This document shows, piece after piece, positions 39,200-48,396 of a stretch of 64,000 nucleotides of DNA. How positions within the stretch are numbered: position 1 is the stretch's first letter; each line of letters starts with the position of its first letter. Source of the stretch: Anaerolineae bacterium (GTDB lineage Bacteria; Chloroflexota; Anaerolineae; Promineifilales; Promineifilaceae); contig JAHBVI010000001.1 of the NCBI GenBank assembly GCA_019637635.1, forward strand, positions 62,001-126,000, written 5' to 3'. The notes beneath the pieces are model-generated. The model had not been told where the DNA came from. It saw nothing but the letters and a program-made list of their open reading frames with translations, and searched no databases. A program made the position numbers and the translations under genes.

Positions 39200-41178
39200 G
39201 GGGGCTGCGCCGCCACCTGCTGTTGGCGACGGCCGTTTGCGCCGCCGCTGCCGCCTTGCTCCTTTATTGGCCCATTCGCCAACTTCCCCTGGCTTTTGAT
39301 GACCTGCTGCACATTCGCCTGGTGAAAGGGCTGAATTACGCCACCGTCTGGCTGCCCACTACCGATTTTGCTTTTTATCGTCCGGTTCTGTTTTTGCCCG
39401 TTTTATTCAGCCGCAGCCTGTTTGCTTATTATCCCGCTCCCTTTTTGTATGGACTGAATTGGCTGTTACACGCCGCTAATGTCACCTTGCTGGTGGCGCT
39501 GGCCTGGCGGCTGTGGCGGCGCTGGCCACGGGCGCTGGCTGCCGGGCTGCTGCTGGCCTGTTATCCCTTTTCCTTTCAGGCGGTGGCCGTATTTGGCAAC
39601 AACATCTACCTGATTTTGCTGCTGCTGACGCTGCTGGCGCTGCACACCTATTTGTGGGCGCTAGACAGAGGCGGCTGGTGGTGGGGGGCAACGGCCGTAC
39701 TCTTTTTCATCGGTCTGCTCACCCATGAACTGATGGTGTTGTTTGGCGTATACGCGGCGCTGACCCAATGGGCTTATACGCGCCACATTGAAATCAGAGC
39801 GTGGCGCTGGCAGCGCGGCTTGCTGCCCTTTACACTCTCTCCTTACCTCCTCTTTTTGTTGGCCGGGGCAACCTATATTGTTCTCTATCAGTTTTTGCCC
39901 CTGGCCGTACCGCCACAACCCGCCATCAACAATTTGCCAGAGCTAAAAGTGCTGTATTTTGGGCAGGCGCTCATTTATCCGCTGGCCTGGCTGGGGGCGC
40001 GGCTGCTGCCGGATAATGCGCCGCTGATTATCGCGCTGGGTCTGTTGGCGGCCGTTGTCTGGACGGGGTGGGCAGCGCAACAGGCGGAAAATCGCCTGGC
40101 GCTGCTGCTGGGGTGGGGCTGGTGGGGGGCGACGGCCGTTTTGCTCACCCTGACCCTGCCCACCGACTACATTTTGCACGGCCCCCGCCTGCATTATCTG
40201 GGCAGCGTGGGTGTTTGCCTGCTCTGGGCCGTTTTGTTGGATTCTCTGTTTGTCTGGCGGCGGGTGGGAAAGGTGTTGTGGGCTTTGGCGTTGGGCCTGA
40301 TGCTGCTGATTGGCGCGGTTTTTGTGCGCGGCCGCCAGGCGGCGCTGGCAAATTTGGGCACGCCGGTCACGGTGATGCAGGCGGAAATGGCGGCACGGCC
40401 GTTAGCCGAAGGTGTGCTGTTGGTCAATTTACCGGCCTGGGCGGCCCCGGCGGGCAATACCTTTCCCGTGGGCGTGGAACATGTAGCCCTGATGGGCGAC
40501 CATATTTTCGCCGAAGAACTGGTGTGGGAGAATCTGAACCAGGTGCGTCCGGTGCGGGCCGTAGAAGCGCCAGAACTACGGCGGCCGGTGGACTATCCGT
40601 ATGGCCTGCATGTACAGTCACCGGACATGGGCGACCCGGCGGCCTGGGCGCCTGCCGGGGCCAATGTGTTTATCAACCGGTTTACGGAGACGGGCGTGAC
40701 CAGTGAATTTAGCGGCCGTTTTTTTCCGGCAGACACGCCTGCACTGAGCGCAGCCGAAGTGGCCGTGGTGCCTCTGGCCACATGGGGTGACACAGCTTTG
40801 TTAGAGGGCACGGCCGTAGCCTGTGATCACCACATAACCGCCGACCTCACCTGGCAGTGGGCGTCCACTGCCGCCACAACTTCGGTGTTTGTGCAGGTAT
40901 TGGCCGGTGACGGCCGTTTGCTTGGCCAGGCCGATGGTCCGCCGCTGCAACTGCGCCCCGATAGGCTGGCGCTGCCCCCCGGCTGGCTGGTGCTGGATCA
41001 GCGGCAAATAGAGGTGGCAGACACGGCCGTGTCCGCCACACCCGGCGCCGGCGTACCCTCTACCTTGCTCATTGGCCTTTACGATTACGTGACCGGCGAA
41101 CGCGCCCCAGGCACAGACACCGCCGGACACCCCTTGCCTGACAATGCTCTCCGCCTGCCCATCCAATCCTGCCCTTAG
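39196..41178 (+). CDS. GT-C-like multipass membrane protein with C-terminal extracytoplasmic domain
   Basis: A 660-residue protein with about eleven membrane helices to residue 385 and a 275-residue soluble beta-type domain. The first loop shows LAFDDLLHIRLVKGLNYATV (the acidic D-D of GT-C enzymes), then PTTDFAFYRPVLFLPVLFSR and LNWLLHAANVTLLVALAWRL. This pattern is shared with tetratricopeptide-type and Dol-P-Man-dependent O-glycosyltransferases. It is translationally coupled (ATGA) to the LysM protein, so it may glycosylate surface components or that protein. The C-terminal part contains ATTSVFVQVLAGDGRLLGQ and LIGLYDYVTGERAPG, a domain found at the end of similar proteins. Confidence 0.7.
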   Translation: MRGLRRHLLLATAVCAAAAALLLYWPIRQLPLAFDDLLHIRLVKGLNYATVWLPTTDFAFYRPVLFLPVLFSRSLFAYYPAPFLYGLNWLLHAANVTLLVALAWRLWRRWPRALAAGLLLACYPFSFQAVAVFGNNIYLILLLLTLLALHTYLWALDRGGWWWGATAVLFFIGLLTHELMVLFGVYAALTQWAYTRHIEIRAWRWQRGLLPFTLSPYLLFLLAGATYIVLYQFLPLAVPPQPAINNLPELKVLYFGQALIYPLAWLGARLLPDNAPLIIALGLLAAVVWTGWAAQQAENRLALLLGWGWWGATAVLLTLTLPTDYILHGPRLHYLGSVGVCLLWAVLLDSLFVWRRVGKVLWALALGLMLLIGAVFVRGRQAALANLGTPVTVMQAEMAARPLAEGVLLVNLPAWAAPAGNTFPVGVEHVALMGDHIFAEELVWENLNQVRPVRAVEAPELRRPVDYPYGLHVQSPDMGDPAAWAPAGANVFINRFTETGVTSEFSGRFFPADTPALSAAEVAVVPLATWGDTALLEGTAVACDHHITADLTWQWASTAATTSVFVQVLAGDGRLLGQADGPPLQLRPDRLALPPGWLVLDQRQIEVADTAVSATPGAGVPSTLLIGLYDYVTGERAPGTDTAGHPLPDNALRLPIQSCP

Positions 41179-41192
41179 CGTCCCATCGCGGA

Positions 41193-41744
41193 TCAATAAT
41201 TCAGCCGCAAATCAAACCCGTCAATAATCATCATCACGCCCGTAATGCCCCCCCAGGCGGCCAACATCACCACCAGCAGTTCCAGAGATGTCTGCGGCGC
41301 GGCCAACATCAGCAGCCCCAGTAAGATCATCAACAGCCCTACCACCACATCTGAGGCGCGGCGCTTGTTCATATCTTTGCGTTTCATCAAGACGCGAATC
41401 CCGCCAAATAACAGCAGGCTGAACGCCACAAACAGGAAAAACGTCCAGCCCAACCCTTGCAGAAACACAAAGGGCGCCAGCAAGATCAACCCGCCAAAAA
41501 AGGCGCTCAAGACGCCTTTCAGAAAACTCCAGGAGCGGTCGGGCACATGTTTACCCAGAAAAGCAAACAAAATGTCTACCAACCCATTAAAGATCAGGTA
41601 TAGGCCCAAAAAGATGCCGATTAGAAACACGGTTCCCATTGGCCGCAAAAACAAGAAAATGCTCAAGATGATGACGGCAATTCCCTGAAGAACCACCAGC
41701 CACCACAACCCCTGCCGGGGATGGCTGATTGAAGCTGTACTCAT
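41193..41744 (-). CDS. HdeD-like/DUF308 membrane protein
   Basis: A 183-residue protein with six membrane helices in three pairs (WWLVVLQGIAVIILSIFLFL, FLIGIFLGLYLIFNGLVDIL, and four more). The repeated pattern of a helix, a short loop with a PxxxL motif and a second helix is typical of the HdeD/DUF308 group. The start at 41744 (MSTASISHPRQG) has AGAGGA upstream. HdeD in enteric bacteria is linked to acid resistance; the role here is unknown. It is convergent with the upstream membrane gene. Confidence 0.85.
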   Translation of the reverse strand: MSTASISHPRQGLWWLVVLQGIAVIILSIFLFLRPMGTVFLIGIFLGLYLIFNGLVDILFAFLGKHVPDRSWSFLKGVLSAFFGGLILLAPFVFLQGLGWTFFLFVAFSLLLFGGIRVLMKRKDMNKRRASDVVVGLLMILLGLLMLAAPQTSLELLVVMLAAWGGITGVMMIIDGFDLRLNY

Positions 41745-41872
41745 GATTTTCCTCTTGTGGGTAGAGCGATTTTCCAAATCGCTTTACAGTCGTTTCATTT
41801 GCACCCAATCGTGCATTGACCAACCATGCAGAATGTTAGACAATGCTCTAATCGGGTGCTGTTTGTTGCCCT

Positions 41873-41900
41873 GGCTTTAGCGGCGAAACCGGCTAAAGCC
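41873..41900. repeat. Inverted repeat GGCTTTAGC...GGCTAAAGCC
   Basis: A 9-bp stem around a GGCGAAACC core, in the divergent gap between the HdeD-like and M14 genes. Confidence 0.7.
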
Positions 41901-41976
41901 GTGACGACAGGCGTATGACATCGTGGGGGAAAGTATAACACAAAGACGTGAAGTCATTTACATAAGAGGTGAAACC

Positions 41977-44900
41977 ATGAAAAAAATAACTTTATTGATG
42001 GCACTGTTGATGACAGTGATGGGGCTGACATTTTGGCTGGCTGCCCGGCCGGCGCCGGCCGCCAATCACCCTACGCTGGAACATGAGGTTGTGGTGGTTC
42101 GGGCTTATTTTGATGACCCGGCCATCGTCGCCGTTGTCGCCCGCACCCAGGAACCCTGGGAGGTGGACTACAACAAGAATTTTATGGTCCTGGAAGTAGA
42201 TGCGGCCGAATACCAGGAATTGGAGCGCCTGGGATTGCGGCTGGTGGTAGATGCGGAGCTAACCGCCGAGATCAACAAAATTCGCCTGCCGCTGCCTGAT
42301 CAGGTGAGCGGCATTCCTGGGTATCCCTGTTACCGCACTGTTGAAGAGACATATGCCTCGGCGCAATTTTTGGCCGCCAATTACCCCAATCTGGCCGAGT
42401 GGCTGGATGTAGGCGACTCCTGGGAAAAGACGGCCGGATTGGGCGGTTATGATATGCAGGTGTTGGTGCTGACGAACGAACTGATCCAGGGAGAGAAACC
42501 CAAATTGTTTGTCACCTCGGCCATTCATGCCCGCGAATACACTACCGCGGAGTTGATGACCCGTTTTGCCGAATATCTGGTCAATTCCTATAACGTGGAC
42601 GCCGACGCTACCTGGCTGCTGGATAACCACGAAGTTCACCTGATGCTGCACACGAACCCAGACGGCCGTAAACGCGCCGAAACCGGTCTCTCCTGGCGCA
42701 AAAACACCAATAACAATTACTGCGCCAACACCAATAATCGGGGCGCCGACCTGAACCGCAACTTCCAGTTCCAATGGGGCTGCTGCGGCGGCTCCAGCGG
42801 CAGCCAATGTAGTGAAACGTATCGTGGCCCCTCACCCGCCTCCGAACCGGAAGTGCAGGCGGTACAAAATTACATCTTTGCCAACTATCCTGACCTGCGT
42901 GAGCCACCCCTGAATGCGCCCGCGCCCATCACCACCACCGGCATCTACCTGGATATTCACAGCTACAGTGAACTGGTGTTGTGGCCCTGGGGCTTCACCA
43001 GCACACCTACCGGCAACGGGACGGCCTTGCAAACATTGGGGCGCAAATTTGCCTACTTCAACGGCTATTATCCCGAACAGGCGATTGGCCTTTACCCCAC
43101 CGATGGTACGACGGATGATTTTGGTTATGGCGAGGTGGGGCTGCCTTCTTACACCTTTGAACTGGGTACGACCTTTTTCCAGGGGTGTGGTTTCTTTGAG
43201 AGTAACATCATTCCCGGTAACATGCCCGCCCTTATCTACGCCGCCAAAGCGGTGCGGGAGCCGTATCTGGCCCCCGCCGGGCCGGATGCCGTCAATGTGG
43301 CTGTGAGCAGCATCATTGTGGAAGCGGGCACGCCGGTGACGCTCACGGCCGTACTCAATGACACCCGTTACAACAATGCCAACGGCACGGAACCGACCCA
43401 AAACATTGTTGCCGGCGAGTATTACATTGATACACCCCCCTGGATTACAGAGACGACGCCGGTGGCGCTGCCTATGCTACCCACGGATGGCAATTTCAAT
43501 AGCTCTGTGGAATCTGCCTATGCGGTGATTGATACCTCGGTGCTGGCCGACGGCCGTCACCTCATTTATGTGCGTGGTCAGGATGCCACCGGTCGGTGGG
43601 GCGTTTTCAGCGCCAGTTTCCTCTTCATTGTAGACCCGGCCATCGCCCCGGTGTTGGGCGGCGACGTAACCGCGGCCGATACCGGCCTGCCCCTGGCGGC
43701 CACAGTGACGGCCAACACCATTTTCCAGACCCAGACTGACCCGCTCACCGGCATTTACCAGATGCAGGTGATCAGCGACACGTATACGATCACGGCCGTG
43801 CCCGATGACCCCAACTATGCACCAGCTACAGAAACCGGCGTGGTGGCCCAAAACGGCCAGACGGTCGTACAGGATTTCCAGCTTTACCCCTACTGTGACG
43901 TTTTCAGCGACGATGTGGAATCGGGCAACATTGGCTGGACGGTGCAGACGCCCTGGGCCATCACCACCGAAGCCGCCCACAGCCCCACCCACTCCTGGAC
44001 AGACAGCCCCGGCGGCAATTACGGTAACAACGTCAATGTGGCCATCACCTCACCCATCATAGACCTGACCGGTTATGAAAATATGGTTCTCACCTACTGG
44101 CAAATCTGCGACACCGAAGCGGGTTACGATTACTGCCGGGTGGAACTCTCGACGGACGGCGGCGCAAACTGGAACGAAATTGCCAGCTTTGATGGCCCGC
44201 ATACGCAGTGGGAGGAAATCACGCTGAACGCTTCGATGTTGGATAACCAGGCCAATGCCCGCATCCGTTTCCGCTTTACCTCTGACGTGACAGTTGTGGA
44301 CGACGGCTGGCACGTGGATGATATTCGGCTGCGGGCAGCAGGCCCGGCCTGCGTGGATTATGTGGCCCCCCACGCCAGCTTTACCAGTTCCAGCCCGGAT
44401 GCGTTGGGCGAGGCGACGCAGTTTACCAATACCTCAACCGGCTCTGAGCTAACGTTTGTTTGGGATTTTGGTGATGGCGGCAGCAGCACCCTGGCGAATC
44501 CGTCACACACCTATGGCGCGGTGGGCAGCTATACCGTTACGCTGACGGCTACCAATAACCTGGGCAGCGATGTGGCCACGGCCGTCGTGGAAATTCTGCA
44601 AGCGCCCCAGGCCAGCTTCTCTGCGCTGCCTATCGTCATGTTGGGGGAGACGGCCGTCTTCACCAACACCTCCACCGGCGATAACCTGACCTATCTGTGG
44701 GATTTTGGCGACGGCGTTACCAGCACCGAAACCAACCCCGGCCATCTGTACACGGCCGAAGGGGATTACACCGTGACCCTGACGGCCCAAAACGCGGTAG
44801 GCAGTGATGTGGCAACGGCCGTCGTTTCCGTCTTAGCCGCCCCCCAGGCCAGCTTCACCGCCACCAGCCCCACCGAACTGGGCAGCGCCACCATCTTCAC

Positions 44901-45138
44901 CAACACTTCCACCGGCGGCGACCTCTCCTTCTGGTGGGACTTTGGCGACACCATCACCAGCACGGAAACCAGCCCCAGCCATACCTACGCCACCACCGGC
45001 ACGTTCACGGTCACGTTGACGGTGAGTAATGCGGTGGGGGTGGATGTGGCGACGGCCGTTGTCATCGTCATGCCGCCGGTCATCACACCGGGTTACACAT
45101 TGTTCCTGCCCATCATCGTGGCCGCCCCGCCGGAATGA
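41977..45138 (+). CDS. Secreted M14 zinc carboxypeptidase with PKD repeats
   Basis: A 1053-residue exported enzyme. The signal peptide (MKKITLLMALLMTVMGLTFW) is followed by a propeptide and the M14 catalytic domain at about 115-430. Zinc ligands are H184 and E187 in IHAREYT and H328 in LDIHSYSE. The substrate Arg is R261 in DLNRNFQF and the general base is E395 in YTFELGTTF. Then come an Ig-like segment (about 437-560), a carboxypeptidase-regulatory-like segment, and a jelly-roll part with GNIGWTVQTPWAI and DDGWHVDDIRL. Three PKD repeats follow (each with WDFGD and YTVTLT-type strands) and a tail GYTLFLPIIVAAPPE. It probably digests proteins at the cell surface. The terminal hydrophobic motif may be a surface-retention signal. 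Confidence 0.9.
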   Translation: MKKITLLMALLMTVMGLTFWLAARPAPAANHPTLEHEVVVVRAYFDDPAIVAVVARTQEPWEVDYNKNFMVLEVDAAEYQELERLGLRLVVDAELTAEINKIRLPLPDQVSGIPGYPCYRTVEETYASAQFLAANYPNLAEWLDVGDSWEKTAGLGGYDMQVLVLTNELIQGEKPKLFVTSAIHAREYTTAELMTRFAEYLVNSYNVDADATWLLDNHEVHLMLHTNPDGRKRAETGLSWRKNTNNNYCANTNNRGADLNRNFQFQWGCCGGSSGSQCSETYRGPSPASEPEVQAVQNYIFANYPDLREPPLNAPAPITTTGIYLDIHSYSELVLWPWGFTSTPTGNGTALQTLGRKFAYFNGYYPEQAIGLYPTDGTTDDFGYGEVGLPSYTFELGTTFFQGCGFFESNIIPGNMPALIYAAKAVREPYLAPAGPDAVNVAVSSIIVEAGTPVTLTAVLNDTRYNNANGTEPTQNIVAGEYYIDTPPWITETTPVALPMLPTDGNFNSSVESAYAVIDTSVLADGRHLIYVRGQDATGRWGVFSASFLFIVDPAIAPVLGGDVTAADTGLPLAATVTANTIFQTQTDPLTGIYQMQVISDTYTITAVPDDPNYAPATETGVVAQNGQTVVQDFQLYPYCDVFSDDVESGNIGWTVQTPWAITTEAAHSPTHSWTDSPGGNYGNNVNVAITSPIIDLTGYENMVLTYWQICDTEAGYDYCRVELSTDGGANWNEIASFDGPHTQWEEITLNASMLDNQANARIRFRFTSDVTVVDDGWHVDDIRLRAAGPACVDYVAPHASFTSSSPDALGEATQFTNTSTGSELTFVWDFGDGGSSTLANPSHTYGAVGSYTVTLTATNNLGSDVATAVVEILQAPQASFSALPIVMLGETAVFTNTSTGDNLTYLWDFGDGVTSTETNPGHLYTAEGDYTVTLTAQNAVGSDVATAVVSVLAAPQASFTATSPTELGSATIFTNTSTGGDLSFWWDFGDTITSTETSPSHTYATTGTFTVTLTVSNAVGVDVATAVVIVMPPVITPGYTLFLPIIVAAPPE

Positions 45139-45470
45139 AAGAGGTAATCAGCTAATCGGTGAACGGTAATCGGTAATCGGAATCAGCAAATGAGCAGCAC
45201 GGCCGTATGGGGGAGCTACGGCCGTGCTGCCTCATTCTCCTCTCGTGCCTTAGTTGCCATGTACGGCCGTGCTGAATCCCGAATGTGACACGGTCGGTGA
45301 CACCGACCAAAGCGACCGGGGAAGGCCGCGCCGCCGCAGTATTGTTACGAAAAATGTGCTAATATTCTATGGGGAGATGTGTCAATCAAATGGAGAATAC
45401 TCTGTCGTGGGTAAGTTGAAATCAAACCATCTGGTTACAACCGAATAACTCATACACAAGGAGATTTGAA
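45139..45470. other. 332-bp gene-free region with ACGGCCGT hairpin
   Basis: Holds TAATCGG words (45150-45183), a 14-bp perfect hairpin with ACGGCCGT in both arms (45195-45231), and a third TACGGCCGTGCTG at about 45262. A second small palindrome GGTCGGTG-A-CACCGACC follows near 45290. The last 100 bp are AT-rich and carry the AAGGAG site of the DUF4287 gene. No coding sequence is supported. Confidence 0.6.
45195..45231. repeat. Hairpin with 14-bp perfect stem containing ACGGCCGT
   Basis: GCAGCACGGCCGTA, loop of about 9 nt, TACGGCCGTGCTGC. It lacks a T-run. It lies just after the M14 gene and may act as a transcript end or stability element. Confidence 0.8.
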
Positions 45471-45758
45471 GTGTCATTTCAAGCTTATTTAGACAATATC
45501 GAAGAAAAAACTGGCAAGACCCCAGAGGAGTTCGTTGTTGAGGCTAAGGAAAAGAACCTCACGAAACATAAGGAAATAGTTGATTGGCTAAAAAATGATT
45601 ATAGCTTGGGTACAGGACATGCGAGAGCACTGGCCCACGTGATCATTAATGGGCCTGAATTTGAAGTGCGGCAGACAACCGGCACACACCGGGATGAATC
45701 AGGTACGCTAAGACTGGATGGAAAGAAGAACAGGGAATCAGTAGCTAAAAAGAAATGA
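45471..45758 (+). CDS. DUF4287-domain protein
   Basis: A 95-residue small cytoplasmic protein. The family core is SFQAYLDNIEEKTGKTPEEF, VVEAKEKNLTKHKEIVDWLK and LGTGHARALAHVI. The start codon is GTG at 45471 with AAGGAG nine bases before. The C-terminal quarter (RQTTGTHRDESGTLRLDGKK) is polar and basic. DUF4287 proteins have no established function; some relatives are fused to DUF5655. Lower GC than the surroundings suggests transfer. Confidence 0.9.
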   Translation: MSFQAYLDNIEEKTGKTPEEFVVEAKEKNLTKHKEIVDWLKNDYSLGTGHARALAHVIINGPEFEVRQTTGTHRDESGTLRLDGKKNRESVAKKK

Positions 45759-45817
45759 GTATTTCTTGGATGGTTGTGATAAGTCACGCTACCGATTTAG
45801 CTCTTGCCTGCTCCGGT

Positions 45818-46450
45818 TTAACCGACCAGCCGCAGGCGTTCCAAAAATTCGCTGAGGATAATGGCGGTGGCGCCCCACACCATGTGTCCTTCTACGTCAA
45901 AATACGGCACAGTCAGGCGGTAGCCCTGGCGTTCAATAATTCCTTCGCGGCGGCTGTCGGGGTGCAGCAGGTGGCTGAGCGGCGTTTCCAGCAGTTCGGC
46001 TACCTCGTCCACTGCCAGATGGAACGACGGCCGTACCCCCCCATGCACCCACCCCACAAACGGATGCACCTGAAAGTCTGACGGCGGAATCCAGATGGGT
46101 GTTAATTCGCCGAGGATGGTAATGGTAGACGGCCGTACCCCCACCTCCTCCTCCGTCTCCCGCAGCGCCGCCGCTGCCAGTGTCTCGTCAGCCTCCGCCC
46201 GCCCACCGGGAAACGATACCTGTCCCGCGTGCGAATTCAAATCATCCCGCCGCCGCGTCAGCGCCAGATGCATCTCTGCCTGATGACAATACAGCAGCAG
46301 CAGCACACAGCCAATCCGCGCCGCGCCGGGTAAATCGGCCGGGCGGTTGGCCGGGCGCGTCAGCGGCGCCATCAGGTAATGTGCCGCCTGGCTGTCAAAC
46401 GGCGTTAGCGCCAACGCGGCCTGGATGTGGGCGAGGGTGATGGGGGACAT
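45818..46450 (-). CDS. Nudix hydrolase, CoA pyrophosphatase-like
   Basis: A 210-residue protein. The Nudix box is GGRAEADETLAAAALRETEEEVG (G-x5-E-x7-REUXEEXGU). It is preceded by the NudL/CoAse marker HAGQVSFPGGR and followed by LGELTPIWIPPSDFQVHPFVG. This combination belongs to CoA pyrophosphatases that hydrolyse CoA to 3',5'-ADP and 4'-phosphopantetheine. The length is normal. It stands alone on the minus strand. The C-terminal VWGATAIILSEFLERL is also typical. Confidence 0.9.
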   Translation of the reverse strand: MSPITLAHIQAALALTPFDSQAAHYLMAPLTRPANRPADLPGAARIGCVLLLLYCHQAEMHLALTRRRDDLNSHAGQVSFPGGRAEADETLAAAALRETEEEVGVRPSTITILGELTPIWIPPSDFQVHPFVGWVHGGVRPSFHLAVDEVAELLETPLSHLLHPDSRREGIIERQGYRLTVPYFDVEGHMVWGATAIILSEFLERLRLVG

Positions 46451-46457
46451 GGGGCGT

Positions 46458-46552
46458 TAGGCGTAAGCCGTAAGCCGTAATCCGTGAACCGTAAGCCGCC
46501 GGATAACGGGTGACGGATAACGGATAACGGTTCACGGATTACGGTTCACGAG
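46458..46552. repeat. Inverted word hairpin, CCGTAAGC/CCGTAATC family
   Basis: GTAAGCCGTAAGCCGTAATC words face GGATAACGGTTCACGGATTA and ACGGTTCACG. It ends at the stop of the OmpR-type regulator gene. Confidence 0.85.
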
Positions 46553-47277
46553 ACAACCATCGACTCAGAGGCGCGAAAGACGTAACCCAATCCCCGTTCA
46601 GAGGTGATGTAACGGGGGCGGGATTTGTCTTTGTCCTCAATTTTGCGGCGGAGGCGGTGCAGATGCACATGCAGGCGGTCTTCAAAGGCCGGTTCGTTGG
46701 GCCAGAGGCGGCGCAAAATGAAGTCGGTATTGACGGTATGCCCGGCGGCGCGCATGAGGATGAACAGCAGTTTAGTTTCGGTGGGCGTTAGCGTCACCGG
46801 TTCGTCGTATACCAGCGCCTGACGGCGTGGAAAATCAATTTGCAGCCGTTCGTCAACGCGGGTTACTGCGTCCAGGTCATAGGCAAAGGTGCCCATGCGC
46901 CGCAGAACGCCTTTCACCCGTGCCACCAGTTCTCCCGGCTTAAACGGTTTGGTGACGTAATCTTCGGCGTGTTCTTCCAACCCCTGGACGACGGTTTCTT
47001 CCTCATTCACGGCCGTCAGCATCACCACCGGCACATCGCTAAACTGGTGCAGGTTATAACAAAACTCAAAACCACTCATGCCCGGCGGCATGTGAATATC
47101 CACAATTGCCAGGTGGGGCAGCCCTTTTTCGGTCAGAGATGTCAGAGCGGCTTCCCCGGATTGCGCCGTATACACCCGGAAACCTGCCTGTTCCAACGCA
47201 TGTTGCACAATGCGCAGGTTAAAGGGGTCATCATCCACCGCCAGAATTTTGGCGCCATTTTCCATAGAATTACTCAT
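46546..47277 (-). CDS. OmpR-type response regulator, downstream copy of a tandem pair
   Basis: A 243-residue regulator. The receiver has D-D in ILAVDDDPFN, phospho-acceptor Asp in LAIVDIHMPPGMSGFEF and Lys in YVTKPFKPGEL. The winged-helix domain shows LTPTETKLLFILMRAAGHTV, RLWPNEPAFEDRLHVHLHRL and RYITSERGLGYVF. The start at 47277 overlaps the end of the upstream paralogue by eight bases. The pair are about equally long and similar throughout, an old tandem duplication. No histidine kinase is adjacent, so the partner is unknown. Confidence 0.9.
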   Translation of the reverse strand: MSNSMENGAKILAVDDDPFNLRIVQHALEQAGFRVYTAQSGEAALTSLTEKGLPHLAIVDIHMPPGMSGFEFCYNLHQFSDVPVVMLTAVNEEETVVQGLEEHAEDYVTKPFKPGELVARVKGVLRRMGTFAYDLDAVTRVDERLQIDFPRRQALVYDEPVTLTPTETKLLFILMRAAGHTVNTDFILRRLWPNEPAFEDRLHVHLHRLRRKIEDKDKSRPRYITSERGLGYVFRASESMVVS

Positions 47278-48001
47278 GTTTAGAACCCTCGTATGTAAAA
47301 ATATACCCTTTGTTGCGCCGGGATTGGATGTATTGGGGGTCAGTAGGCGACAGTTCAATTTTACTACGCAGCCGGTGAACGTAAACACGCAGCCGGTCTT
47401 CATGGGATTTGGGTGTATCCTCCGGCCACAGCCGCCGGATCAGGTAGTTGGCGGTAATCAACCGGCCGGCCGCGCGCATGAGCAGGTAAAGCAGTTTGGT
47501 TTCGGTGGGGGTGAGTTGCACTGTTTGTTGGCGCACAATGACTTCGCCGCGCACAAAATTGACTGCCAGGCCCTTGTCAGCCCGGGTATAACTTTCCAGG
47601 GGAAAGGCGAAATCTCCCAACCGATACAATACGCGCCGTACACGGGCGGCTAATTCACCCGGTGTCACCGGCTTTTTAATGTAGTCTTCGGCGTAATCTT
47701 CAATGGCCTGAATGATGACATCTTCCTCGTCTACGGCCGTGAGCATAATCACCGGCACATCGCTAAACTGATGAATTTTGTCGCAAAATTCAAAGCCATC
47801 CATACCGCCGGGCATATTGATGTCTACCAGCGCCAGGTGCGGTAAACCCTGCTGTTCCATGACCTCTAACGCTTCCTCGCCGGATTTGGCCGTCAACACC
47901 TGGAAACCGGCGTCTAGCAAATAGCGCTCGGCAGTATACAGAGAAATATCGCTGTCATCTACAACTAAAATACGAGAAGAAGGGGGAGTGAAATTTACCA
48001 T
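47270..48001 (-). CDS. OmpR-type response regulator, upstream copy of a tandem pair
   Basis: A 243-residue regulator with receiver Asp in LALVDINMPGGMDGFEF, Lys in YIKKPVTPGEL and a winged-helix domain LTPTETKLLYLLMRAAGRLI with LRVYVHRLRSKIEL. MVNFTPPSSRILVVDD at 48001 is the likely start; there is no strong ribosome site. Its leader contains two operator-like palindromes based on CTACGTCA (48087-48101, 48133-48152). These may be bound by this regulator or its paralogue, and they also face the divergent ATP-grasp gene at 48397. Confidence 0.9.
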   Translation of the reverse strand: MVNFTPPSSRILVVDDSDISLYTAERYLLDAGFQVLTAKSGEEALEVMEQQGLPHLALVDINMPGGMDGFEFCDKIHQFSDVPVIMLTAVDEEDVIIQAIEDYAEDYIKKPVTPGELAARVRRVLYRLGDFAFPLESYTRADKGLAVNFVRGEVIVRQQTVQLTPTETKLLYLLMRAAGRLITANYLIRRLWPEDTPKSHEDRLRVYVHRLRSKIELSPTDPQYIQSRRNKGYIFTYEGSKHE

Positions 48002-48086
48002 GAAGCGTGTGTCGGAAGGTTGCTGAAGTCTGTGATATAGGCTGCCAATTGTAACAAACCTGTGCCCCTGGCTCAACTTTGCCGGG

Positions 48087-48101
48087 CTACGTCAAATGAC
48101 G
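48087..48101. promoter_or_regulatory. Operator-like site 1, CTACGTCAAATGACG
   Basis: Matches the perfect palindrome at 48133-48152 in 13 of its 15 positions. Spacing between the two sites is about 46 bp centre to centre, between four and five helical turns. Confidence 0.6.
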
Positions 48102-48132
48102 GACACGGCCGTCTGGTGACAATCTGGTCAAA

Positions 48133-48152
48133 TCTACGTCATTTGACGTAGA
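48133..48152. promoter_or_regulatory. Operator-like site 2, perfect 20-bp palindrome
   Basis: TCTACGTCATTTGACGTAGA with perfect complementarity of TCTACGTCA and TGACGTAGA around a TT centre. It is probably a dimeric regulator site for the divergent genes. Confidence 0.7.
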
Positions 48153-48396
48153 CGCTTCCCCCAAAAATGCGTTATATGGCGGATGAGATTCCCGTCTGCA
48201 TCCCGTATGATGCACCGTAGAAATCGGTGATGGTCAGCGATACGATGATCGTTGCCTGCAACAACGTGAAGAAGAAGAGGCAAGAGCCATCCACTGCGCC
48301 ATGAGCCGTAGATGGCTCTTAATATTTGGGTTGAAAAGTAGCGGCTGGTGGCTGATACCGGTCACCAGCAACTTTATACAAGGAGACAGATTAACG

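Larger units (their letters stand above)
48002..48396. other. 395-bp divergent regulatory region
   Basis: Lies between the OmpR pair and the ATP-grasp gene. Besides the two CTACGTCA palindromes it holds an imperfect GAGCCATC...GATGGCTC hairpin around 48286-48318 and an AAGGAGA site for the ATP-grasp gene. No coding sequence is supported. Confidence 0.6.
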
